Source of the DNA: Hyphomicrobiales bacterium
GTDB taxonomy: Bacteria > Pseudomonadota > Alphaproteobacteria > Rhizobiales > Beijerinckiaceae
DNA length: 64,000 nt
Direction of reading: 5' to 3'
Assembly: GCA_027484655.1 (NCBI GenBank)
Contig: JAIXSM010000053.1
Coordinates: forward strand, 1 to 64,000
Both the position numbers and the translations under genes were made by a program. Numbering within the stretch: the stretch's first letter is position 1; the number at the start of each line of letters is the position of its first letter. The notes beneath the pieces are model-generated. The model was not told the DNA's origin, searched no databases, and was given only the letters and a program-made list of their open reading frames with translations. Of the stretch, positions 27,108-34,697 are shown piece by piece.

Positions 27108-28523
27108 ATGGCCGACAATAACGCCATTACAGCAGCAGCGATCGAATTCATCGAAACGGTCGGCTATGAGGATTTGCCTTCGGAAGCGCTGCGCGTCGGA
27201 AAGCGCTGCATGGTCGATACGCTTGGCGTGATGATCGCCGGCTGCTCCGAGCACTCCGTCCATATTCTTGTGGAGGACGCTGTCGAGCAGGGCGGCAAGG
27301 CGGAAGCGCTTCTTCTGGGCGGCGGCGAGCGCAAGGCTCCGGCGGCTCTGGCGGCGCGCGTTCTGGGCACCGCTGGCCATGCCCATGATTGGGACGACAC
27401 GCAAGTCTCCCTTGATCCCGCTCACGTGTACGGCCTGCTCACGCACCCCTCCGTGCCGCCGCTCTCCGCGACCATCGCGATGGCGCAGCGCCTCGGCGGT
27501 GTGGATGGCAAGCGCTTCATGCTCGCGTTCCAGACCGGCTTTGAGGTGGAGTGCAAGATCTCCGAGTGGATGTCGCACCGGCACTATCGTCGCGGGCATC
27601 ACTCTTCAGGCACCGTTGGCACGTTCGGCGCCGCCGCCGCGGCCGCGAAGCTTCTTGGCCTCAAGGGTGAGAAGCTTGCCCATGCGCTCGGCATCGCCGC
27701 CTCGCTTGCCGCGGGCATCCGCGCAAATTTCGGCACCATGACGAAGCCGCTTCATGTGGGCCGCGCGTCCGAGAACGGCGTGACCGCCGCGTTGCTCGCT
27801 GCTCGCGGCTTTACGGCTGATCCGTCCGTTCTCGACGGCCAGTGGGGCTTCTTCGCGGTGATGGGCGAGGGCTTTGACCCCTCCAAGCCCTCGCAGGGTT
27901 TTGGCAAGACGCTGACGATTGTTGATCCGGGCGTGAGCATCAAGCCGTTCCCGTCGGGCATTCTCACGCACCAGTCCATGGATGCGATGTTGAAGCTCGT
28001 GCTCGATAACGACCTGAAGCCGGAAGAGGTCGAGGCGATCCGCTTCTATGCGGGCAAGAACATTCTTGAGCCGATCCGCTATCCGCTCGCGGTCAATCAC
28101 CTGCAGGCGAAGTTCTCAATGCCCGCGCTGCTTGCGATGATGGTGCTCAAGCGCCGTGCGAGCCACCACGAGTTCCTCGACGAGTTCGTGGCGTCGCCGG
28201 CCATGCAGGACATGCAGAAGCGCACCCAGTGCCTGGGCGATCCCGAGATCGACGCGCGGGGCTATGATCTTATTCGCTCGCGTATCGAAGTTGATACTAA
28301 GGACGGGCGCAAGCTCGTTCAGTGGGCGGACGAGCGCTATCGCGGCGGTCCGCTCAATCCAATCAGCGACGCGGACCTGGAAGGCAAGTTCCGCATGTGC
28401 GCCGAGGGCGCGCTGTCCGATGCGCAGCAGGCGAGCCTGCTTGCGATTGTCTCAAAGCTTGAAGGCGTCGCCGACTCCGTGGACCTTGCGCGCGCCATGG
28501 TGTTCGACGCTAGCCATCACTGA
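27108..28523 (+). CDS. MmgE/PrpD family protein
   Basis: The protein has 471 residues from the ATG at 27108, preceded by AGGAAGG; an upstream in-frame ATG at 27084 has no good site. The frame shows VDTLGVMIAGCSEHS, GTAGHAHDWDDTQ, HRRGHHSSGTVGTFGAAAAAAKLLGL and a SIKPFPSGILTHQSMDA string, all diagnostic of the MmgE/PrpD fold (2-methylcitrate dehydratase, cis-aconitate decarboxylase, iminodisuccinate epimerase). The real reaction is not predictable from family membership. It is transcribed with the GntR gene and precedes a TctCBA transporter; a second family member lies after that transporter. Confidence 0.88.
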   Translation: MADNNAITAAAIEFIETVGYEDLPSEALRVGKRCMVDTLGVMIAGCSEHSVHILVEDAVEQGGKAEALLLGGGERKAPAALAARVLGTAGHAHDWDDTQVSLDPAHVYGLLTHPSVPPLSATIAMAQRLGGVDGKRFMLAFQTGFEVECKISEWMSHRHYRRGHHSSGTVGTFGAAAAAAKLLGLKGEKLAHALGIAASLAAGIRANFGTMTKPLHVGRASENGVTAALLAARGFTADPSVLDGQWGFFAVMGEGFDPSKPSQGFGKTLTIVDPGVSIKPFPSGILTHQSMDAMLKLVLDNDLKPEEVEAIRFYAGKNILEPIRYPLAVNHLQAKFSMPALLAMMVLKRRASHHEFLDEFVASPAMQDMQKRTQCLGDPEIDARGYDLIRSRIEVDTKDGRKLVQWADERYRGGPLNPISDADLEGKFRMCAEGALSDAQQASLLAIVSKLEGVADSVDLARAMVFDASHH

Positions 28524-28532
28524 CGAGTCCGG

Positions 28533-28552
28533 GGCGGCGCAACAGCGCCGCC
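28533..28552 (+). other. Intergenic hairpin between MmgE and tctC
   Basis: GGCGGCGC and GCGCCGCC form a perfect eight-base stem with an AACA loop, 9 bases after the MmgE stop codon. A stem at this place can lower read-through or protect the upstream message, so the binding-protein gene may be made at a different level from the MmgE gene. Confidence 0.5.
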
Positions 28553-28579
28553 TCACCTGAACGGGAGGGGAGAAACGCG

Positions 28580-29533
28580 ATGAGAAAACTGGCAGCAGCA
28601 CTTGCTTTTGCGGTCTTCGGTTTTGGCGCTGGCTCGGCATCAGCGGAGCCGGCGGCATATCCGCACAAGGTCGTCACTCTCGTGACGCATTCGAGCCCCG
28701 GCGGCGGGAGCGACATCTTCCTGCGCGAGATGGTGAAGCACCTCGGCAAGTATATCAACGCGACGTTTATTGTTGAGAACGTCTCAGGCGGCAGCGGCGC
28801 CCGCGCGATGTCGCGCCTAGCGACGTCAAAGCCAGACGGATCTGTTTTCTACGCCATCACGCCGACCTATATTTATACCTCGCTGCTTTCCAAGCCGCCG
28901 CACACGTACCGCGACCTTCAGCCTCTCGCCATCGTGTTCGCCGATCCCGAGGTTCTCTACACGCGGGCGGATGGGCCGTATCAGAGCGTGAAGGATCTGA
29001 TCGACCATGCGCGCAAGGCGCGCGGGCGCTTTGGCGCCGCGAACCCGGCGTCGCTGGAGCGTCAGGCGGCTGAGCGGCTGAAGGCGGTTGCGAAAGTTAA
29101 TGCCGCGGTCGTGTCTCATGAGGGCGGCGGCGATCTCATGATCAACGTCCTTAATGGCACTCTCGACGCGGGCGTGGGCGAGATCCAGGAGCTTCGCGCG
29201 CAACTCGCAGGCAAAAAGGTCCGGCTGCTGGGCGTCTTCACCGAACAACGCCTCGCGGATTTCCCCGATCTGCCGACTGTGAAGGAGCAGGGCTTTGACG
29301 TGGTCGTGCACAAGTTCCGCGGGCTTGCAGGGCCCAAGGGCCTGCCCGCTGATGTGATCGCTGTCTGGGAAAAGGCCCTGCCGCAGCTTCTCGCCGATCC
29401 GGAATACAAGAAGGTCTACGGACAGGAGAGCCTGATCGTCGACTTCCGCGGCTCGGCGCAGGCGACGGAACTCGTCAACGGGTTCGCGACCGAAGCGGAA
29501 GCCTTCCTGAAAGAGGCTGGCGTTATCAAGTAA
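28580..29533 (+). CDS. tctC: TctC, substrate-binding protein of the TctCBA transporter
   Basis: The protein has 317 residues. A signal peptide ends near GAGSASA (about residue 21). YPHKVVTLVTHSSPGGGSDIFLREM and VENVSGGSGARAMSRLATSKPDG form the Bug/TctC ligand pocket loops, and PDLPTVKEQGFDV is the usual C-terminal signature. It is the only TTT binding protein here directly followed by tctB and tctA, so it is the cognate receptor. The gap to tctB is 10 bases. Ligands of the family are di- and tricarboxylates and aromatic or amino acids. Confidence 0.9.
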   Translation: MRKLAAALAFAVFGFGAGSASAEPAAYPHKVVTLVTHSSPGGGSDIFLREMVKHLGKYINATFIVENVSGGSGARAMSRLATSKPDGSVFYAITPTYIYTSLLSKPPHTYRDLQPLAIVFADPEVLYTRADGPYQSVKDLIDHARKARGRFGAANPASLERQAAERLKAVAKVNAAVVSHEGGGDLMINVLNGTLDAGVGEIQELRAQLAGKKVRLLGVFTEQRLADFPDLPTVKEQGFDVVVHKFRGLAGPKGLPADVIAVWEKALPQLLADPEYKKVYGQESLIVDFRGSAQATELVNGFATEAEAFLKEAGVIK

Positions 29534-29543
29534 GGGGTCTGAT

Positions 29544-30002
29544 GTGAACCGTGAGATGGCTGGGGGCGCGGCATTGCTCGCGCTGGCGATCGTTTACCTG
29601 ATCGGCGCCTCGAACATACCGCACAGCACGCTGTCTGATGAGGTTGGCGCGCGAGGAATGCCTTATCTGCTGGGTGTTCTGTTGGCGCTGGTTGCATCAG
29701 GCATCATTGCGAAGGCGGCGTTCGCGTCCGCCCCCGCGCAATCCAGCGAGGAAGAGGACAACGCGTCTTTTTCTCGTGTGGTTGGCTTACTGGGCTGCGC
29801 GGCGCTGTTCATCGGCGTCTCGTGGCTTGCCGGCTACATTGCGGCCAGCGCTGTGACCCTGTTCGCAGTTATGGTCTACGAGGGCGGTCGCCCCGGTCTT
29901 CGCACGGTCGCAATCGCCATTGGCGGTGCATTGTTCTTCTGGTTGACATTCGTGCTGTTCCTTGGCGTCCAGCAACCTGTCGGCAAGTTGTTTGGAGGCT
30001 GA
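29544..30002 (+). CDS. tctB: TctB, small membrane subunit of the tripartite tricarboxylate transporter
   Basis: The protein has 152 residues and a GTG start. Four hydrophobic segments are visible: GAALLALAIVYLIGA, a second near MPYLLGVLLALVASG, a third near VVGLLGCAALFIGVSWLAGYIAA and a fourth at TVAIAIGGALFFWLTFVLFLGV. A charged, acidic loop (SSEEEDN) lies between two and three. Length and layout fit TctB, the small non-conserved partner of TctA. It lies between tctC and tctA in the standard gene order. Confidence 0.85.
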   Translation: MNREMAGGAALLALAIVYLIGASNIPHSTLSDEVGARGMPYLLGVLLALVASGIIAKAAFASAPAQSSEEEDNASFSRVVGLLGCAALFIGVSWLAGYIAASAVTLFAVMVYEGGRPGLRTVAIAIGGALFFWLTFVLFLGVQQPVGKLFGG

Positions 30003-30003
30003 C

Positions 30004-31512
30004 ATGGAGACGCTTTCTCAAGTGGTGTCCATGCTCTTTGGCACGCCGCTGATTCCTGCTGCGTTGATTGGCCTAGTCTGGGGCGTGATTGGGGGCGCCA
30101 TGCCGGGCCTCTCGGCGTCGGTGACAATGGCGCTTGTGCTGCCTTTCACCTACGCGCTTGATCCAATGTCGGCCATCGTGCTGCTGGCGTCCGTTTACAT
30201 TGGCGCGGAGTATGGCGGCTCCATTCCTGCGATCCTGATCCGTACGCCTGGCACGAACTCCGCTGCTGCGACTGTGATTGATGGGTTTGAGCTGAAGAAG
30301 CAGGGCCGCGCCGGTGAAGCGCTGGGCATTTCGCTCTGGTCGGGTGTGGTTGGCTCCCTGTTCGGCCTCGCCATGCTCATTGTCTTCACCGAGCCGCTGT
30401 CGCGTTTCGCGCTTGCGTTCAAGCCGATGTCGTACTGCGCTCTGGGCGTTCTTGGCTTGTCCATCATCGCCTCGCTGTCCGGGGGCTCGCTGCTCAAGGG
30501 GCTTGCTGCCGCGCTCGTCGGCATGATGATCGCCACCATCGGCATCGATCCGCTTTCTGGCGTGAATCGTTTCACGTTCGACCTTCCGGATCTTCTGGGC
30601 GGCGTGAAGCCCATCATGGTGATGATAGGCCTCTTCGCAGTGGCGGAACTCATGCGCCAGTCAGGCGGTGTCGATCTTGCGACGCAAGCGGCGACATCCG
30701 TGCGGATCGTGTTCCCGTCTTTCCCGATGATGAAGCGGCTTGCCAAGCCTCAAGGGATTGGCTGCGGCGTCGGCCTCGTCGAGGGGCTTTTGCCCGGCGG
30801 CGGCGGCTCGGTTGCTGCCTTCTTCTCCTACAACGAGGCGAAGCGCTGGTCGCGCCACCCGGAGGAATTCGGCAAGGGCTCTGTTGAAGGAGTCGCTGCG
30901 CCCGAGGCCGCAAACAACACGGTTGCAAGCTCTTCTCTGATACCGCTTCTAAGCTTTGGCATACCGGGCTCCAATTCAGCCGCGGTCCTGCTGGGCGGCC
31001 TGCTGATCCACGGGCTCATTCCTGGGCCGCGACTCTTTGAGCAGAACGGCGACGTGGTGATGGGGCTCTACGTGGGCTCGTTCGTCGCCACGCTCGCGCA
31101 GATCCCTATCGGTCTTCTGATCCTGCCGCTTTGCATGTGGCTGGTGAACAGACCGCGACATGTGCTCGCTGCATTCGTTTTCATGCTGGTGCTGAGCGGG
31201 GTCTATTCGATCAACGGCTCATACCTCGATATCGCGATGGTGATGTCCTTTGGCCTGATCGGATGGCTGATGCTGAAGAACGACTACCCCTTCCTGCCGG
31301 CTGTTCTTGGCGTGGTGCTGGGCCCCATCGTTGAATCCAACTATCGCAGATCGCTCCTGCTGTCCGGCGGCGAACACTCGATTTTCCTCGAAGATCCAAT
31401 CGCCGTCGGCTTCCTCATTACTGCTGCGCTGTTCATCGGCTTCTCGCTGTACCGCGAGCGTCGCGACGCGCTGGCGCGCAAGAAAGAGAAAGAAGTGAAC
31501 GCCAATGCATGA
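30004..31512 (+). CDS. tctA: TctA, large membrane subunit of the tripartite tricarboxylate transporter
   Basis: The protein has 502 residues with 10-12 hydrophobic segments. It carries the TctA signatures: GVIGGAMPGLSASVTMALVLPFTY, SIPAILIRTPGTNSAAATVIDGF, and VEGLLPGGGGSVAAFFSYNEAKRWS followed by GSVEGVAAPEAANNTVAS. TctA is the ion-coupled transport channel of the system and works with TctB and the TctC binding protein. The ATG at 30004 is used because it follows the tctB stop codon directly; a longer frame would start inside tctB. It is the only TctA in the window although eight binding proteins are present. Confidence 0.92.
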   Translation: METLSQVVSMLFGTPLIPAALIGLVWGVIGGAMPGLSASVTMALVLPFTYALDPMSAIVLLASVYIGAEYGGSIPAILIRTPGTNSAAATVIDGFELKKQGRAGEALGISLWSGVVGSLFGLAMLIVFTEPLSRFALAFKPMSYCALGVLGLSIIASLSGGSLLKGLAAALVGMMIATIGIDPLSGVNRFTFDLPDLLGGVKPIMVMIGLFAVAELMRQSGGVDLATQAATSVRIVFPSFPMMKRLAKPQGIGCGVGLVEGLLPGGGGSVAAFFSYNEAKRWSRHPEEFGKGSVEGVAAPEAANNTVASSSLIPLLSFGIPGSNSAAVLLGGLLIHGLIPGPRLFEQNGDVVMGLYVGSFVATLAQIPIGLLILPLCMWLVNRPRHVLAAFVFMLVLSGVYSINGSYLDIAMVMSFGLIGWLMLKNDYPFLPAVLGVVLGPIVESNYRRSLLLSGGEHSIFLEDPIAVGFLITAALFIGFSLYRERRDALARKKEKEVNANA

Positions 31513-32878
31513 TGTTCAATCAAAGCCTGTCGCCCTTCAGGTCGGTGAGTTCGCCGCCGCTGTCGATGGCGGGCTCCTGCCGGCGGCGACTGCCGAAGTG
31601 TGCCGCAATCTGATGATCGACGTTGCGGGCCTGTGCGTCGCGGCTCGTGGTACGGATTACGTCGCCGCCACTGTCGCCAGCGTGCTCTCGGAAGGGCCGG
31701 CGACGGCCATTGGCCATGGTCGCAGGATGAATGCCTACGACGCTGCGTTCGTGAACGGCACCGCGGCGCACGGCGAGGATTTCGACGACACGTTTGAGGG
31801 CGGGCCTGTGCATGCAGGCGCTGTGATCGTGCCGGCAGTGCTGGCGGCCGCTGAGCAACGTTGGCTGGATGGCGCAGCGGTGATGAAGGGCGTCGCTGTT
31901 GGCGTCGAGATCATGTGCCGCATGTCGCTCGTGACGCCTCAAGCGATGCACAAGGCGTGCTTTCATCCGACGGCTGTGATCGGCGGCGTTGCGGCGTCGG
32001 CTGCGGTTGCAGCCTCCATTGGCCTCAAGGCCGATGGCGTTGCGCGCGCCATGGGCACGGCGGGTTCGTTGGCCTCCGGCATCATCGAGTACCTGGCCGA
32101 TGGAAGCTGGACGAAGCGCATGCACGCTGGCGCTGCTGCGCAGGCGGGCCTGCGCGCGGCGTTCCTTGCCGAGGCTGGCTTCTTCGGGCCGCACACCGTG
32201 CTCGAAGGTCGCCACGGTTTCTTCCAGGCGTTCGGCCCGTCGCGCAAGCCCGACTTCTCGCACCTGCTGGACGATCTCGGGTCGCGCTGGGTCACCGATA
32301 CGGTGGCCTTCAAGCCGTATGCGTGCGGAACCATGACCCAGCCGTACGTGGACTGCGCTATCGAACTCGCGCGTGAGGGCGTCAAGGCCGACGATATCGT
32401 CTCGATAGTCTGCGATGTGGGCGAGGGCACGGTGCATCGCCTTTGGGAGCCGCTGCCGCTCAAGCAGAACCCGCCGAACGGCTATGCGGGCAAGTTCTCG
32501 ACGCCTTACTGCATTGCGGTCGGTTTCCTCGATGGCGATGCGGGGCTCGGTCAGTTCACGGATGAGCGCACGCAGGATCCTGCGGCGCGGGCGTTAGCCG
32601 CGAAGGTTTCCTTCGTGATCGATCCGGCGAACCCCTATCCGAACCAGTTCACGGGTCATATTCGCGCGACGCTGAAGGATGGGCGCGTGATTGAGAAGCG
32701 CCGCGCGAACATGCGCGGCGGCGCTCACGATCCGCTTTCGCAGGCGGAAATTCTCGCAAAGTTCCGCGCCAACGCGCGCTTCGGCGGCTGGCGCGACGAG
32801 CAGGCTACGGCTCTGGAAAACGCCATCGCGACGCTCGCGCGCGGCGGCAAGGTCGATTTCTTCGCTGCAGGGACATGA
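31505..32878 (+). CDS. MmgE/PrpD family protein, second copy
   Basis: The protein has 457 residues. ATG overlaps the end of tctA by 8 bases. Family strings are NGTAAHGEDFDDTFEGGPVHAG, HPTAVIGGVAASAAVAASIGLKADG and YPNQFTGHIRATLKDGRVIEK. The Asp-rich HGEDFDDT motif matches the active-site loop of MmgE/PrpD enzymes. It shares only the family pattern with the first copy at 27108 rather than close sequence. It is coupled to the SDR gene by an ATGA overlap. Confidence 0.87.
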   Translation: MHDVQSKPVALQVGEFAAAVDGGLLPAATAEVCRNLMIDVAGLCVAARGTDYVAATVASVLSEGPATAIGHGRRMNAYDAAFVNGTAAHGEDFDDTFEGGPVHAGAVIVPAVLAAAEQRWLDGAAVMKGVAVGVEIMCRMSLVTPQAMHKACFHPTAVIGGVAASAAVAASIGLKADGVARAMGTAGSLASGIIEYLADGSWTKRMHAGAAAQAGLRAAFLAEAGFFGPHTVLEGRHGFFQAFGPSRKPDFSHLLDDLGSRWVTDTVAFKPYACGTMTQPYVDCAIELAREGVKADDIVSIVCDVGEGTVHRLWEPLPLKQNPPNGYAGKFSTPYCIAVGFLDGDAGLGQFTDERTQDPAARALAAKVSFVIDPANPYPNQFTGHIRATLKDGRVIEKRRANMRGGAHDPLSQAEILAKFRANARFGGWRDEQATALENAIATLARGGKVDFFAAGT

Positions 32879-33636
32879 AGATGAGCCGTGAAATGGAAGG
32901 TTATGTGGCGCTTGTCACCGGCGGTCCCCGCAACATCGGGCGCGCCATGGCGCTTGCTTTCGCGGAAGCGGGCGCTGCGGTTGTCGTTACCGCCGTCAGC
33001 GATATTCAGGGCGCTGACGCCGTAGTGCAGGAAATCGTCGCCAAGGGCGGCGCGGCTCTGGCTGTTGGTTGTGACGTCACTAGCGAAGAGCAGGTGGCGC
33101 GACTGCACGACGAGATCGCATCGCGGTTCGGACGCCTGGACGTGCTCGTCAACAACGCGGCGGTGCGTCACGAGACGCCATTCGGCGAGATGACCTACGC
33201 GCAGTGGCGCCACGTGATGGGCGTCACCCTCGACGGCGCGTTTCTGACCGCGACTGCGATGCTGCCGCTGCTGAAGGCGAGCGGGCGCGGCGCCATCGTC
33301 AACATTGGCGGCATGTCAGCTTACACGGGGGCGAAGAAGCGCGTGCATGTGCTCGCCGCGAAGTCTGGCCTCGGCGGTCTCACCCGCGGGCTCGCGCACG
33401 ACCTCGCAGAGTTTTCGATTACCGCGAACCTCGTTTCGCCGGGTCTTATCGACACGGTGCGCGGCGGTCACTCGGCGAAAGAGCCAGATCATCACAAGCA
33501 TCACACCACCCTTCTGGGCCGCCGGGGACGGCCCGAGGAGGTCGCGGATATGGTTGTGTGGCTGGCTGGTCCGCACGGGCGCTACGTGACGGGGCAGACC
33601 ATTCATGTAAACGGCGGCGCCTATCTTCCGACGTGA
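32875..33636 (+). CDS. Atypical SDR-family protein lacking the usual catalytic tyrosine
   Basis: The protein has 253 residues. ALVTGGPRNIGRAMA is the cofactor-binding loop and LDVLVNNAAVRHETPF the NNAG segment. At the place where YxxxK is expected, the sequence is V159-L-A-A-K163 (RVHVLAAKSGLGGLTRGLA), so the Lys is present but the Tyr is a Val. A Y150-T-G-A-K154 string is present nine residues earlier and might substitute, though its position is wrong for the fold. The C-terminal GRYVTGQTIHVNGGAY is normal. The protein may bind NAD(P) without classical SDR catalysis. It overlaps the MmgE gene stop. Confidence 0.82.
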   Translation: MKMSREMEGYVALVTGGPRNIGRAMALAFAEAGAAVVVTAVSDIQGADAVVQEIVAKGGAALAVGCDVTSEEQVARLHDEIASRFGRLDVLVNNAAVRHETPFGEMTYAQWRHVMGVTLDGAFLTATAMLPLLKASGRGAIVNIGGMSAYTGAKKRVHVLAAKSGLGGLTRGLAHDLAEFSITANLVSPGLIDTVRGGHSAKEPDHHKHHTTLLGRRGRPEEVADMVVWLAGPHGRYVTGQTIHVNGGAYLPT

Positions 33637-33660
33637 TGAGTCAATGTGGGGAACGATAAA

Positions 33661-34647
33661 ATGAAGAAGGGAACAGCGCGCGTCGCATTTGCGGCGCTTG
33701 CCATTGCGTTTGGCGGGCCTGCATTCGCACAGCAGGCCTATCCGAACCAGTCGATTACGGTGATCGTGCCGTATGCGCCGGGCGGAAACACCGATGTGGT
33801 GGGCCGTCTCGTCACCGAGCAGATGTCGAACATCCTCGGCGAGAAAATGGTGATCGAGAATGTCGCTGGCGCAGGCGGCACCACGGGTTCGATGCGCGGC
33901 TCCCGCGCGCGGCCGGATGGGTACACCCTGCTCGTCGGGCAGATGGGCACGCACGCGGCGAGCGTGGGTCTTTATCCGAACCTTGGGTACGATCCCGTCA
34001 ACGACTTCGAGCACATCGGCCAGTTGTCGGACACGCCCATCGGGATCCTTGTGCGCAAGAACTTCCCCGCGAAGGACTTGCAGTCCTTTGTCGCCATGGT
34101 GAAGGCGGCGCCGGACAAGTTCAACAACGGCCACGGCGGCGTTGGCTCCACGTCTCACGTCTCGTGCCTGTTCTTCACGTCTCTCATCGGTGCGCGTTCG
34201 CCGATGGTCGCCTATCGCGGTTCAGGCCCCGCCTTCAACGATCTCCTGAGCGCGCAGTATGATTTTCTGTGCGACCAGATCCCCCATACGGTGGAGCATG
34301 TGAAGGCGGGTGGGGTCAGGATGCTTGCGGTCGCCATCCCTGATCGATCCGACGCATTGCCGGATGTGCCGACCACCATCGAGGCGGGTTTGCCGCAGTT
34401 TCAGGCGTCCGGTTGGAACGCGCTGTTTGCGCCCAAGGGCACGCCGAGACCGATCGTCGACACGCTGAACGCCGCGCTGCGCAAGGCGCTCGAGCATCCG
34501 GGCACCAAGGGCAAGCTTGAGATGATTGGCGCCATTCCCCCGCGCGCGGAGAACCGCACGCCGGAGGGCCTGCGCAACTTCGTGCGCTCGGAAATCGACA
34601 AGTGGGTGCCGATCATGAAGGCGGCCAACATCGATCCGCCGAAGTGA
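33661..34647 (+). CDS. Tripartite tricarboxylate transporter (TctC/Bug) substrate-binding protein, short subtype
   Basis: The protein has 328 residues from the ATG at 33661, which has GGGGA eight bases upstream; a GTG at 33646 is in frame but less likely. A signal peptide ends near FGGPAFAQ. QAYPNQSITVIVPYAPGGNTDVVGRL and VIENVAGAGGTTGSMRGSRARPDG are the family pocket loops. It ends the GntR-to-TctCBA gene run and is a second receptor beside the TctCBA receptor at 28580, which may share its carrier. Confidence 0.88.
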   Translation: MKKGTARVAFAALAIAFGGPAFAQQAYPNQSITVIVPYAPGGNTDVVGRLVTEQMSNILGEKMVIENVAGAGGTTGSMRGSRARPDGYTLLVGQMGTHAASVGLYPNLGYDPVNDFEHIGQLSDTPIGILVRKNFPAKDLQSFVAMVKAAPDKFNNGHGGVGSTSHVSCLFFTSLIGARSPMVAYRGSGPAFNDLLSAQYDFLCDQIPHTVEHVKAGGVRMLAVAIPDRSDALPDVPTTIEAGLPQFQASGWNALFAPKGTPRPIVDTLNAALRKALEHPGTKGKLEMIGAIPPRAENRTPEGLRNFVRSEIDKWVPIMKAANIDPPK

Positions 34648-34667
34648 TTTGACGGCGTGAATTTTGT

Positions 34668-34692
34668 GATGGCGGCGGCTGTCGCCGCCATC
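34668..34692. terminator. Bidirectional hairpin between convergent genes
   Basis: GATGGCGGCG and CGCCGCCATC form a perfect ten-base stem with a five-base loop, between the stop of the binding-protein gene (+) and the stop of the helicase gene (-). The placement fits a shared terminator. Confidence 0.6.
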
Positions 34693-34697
34693 CGTCT

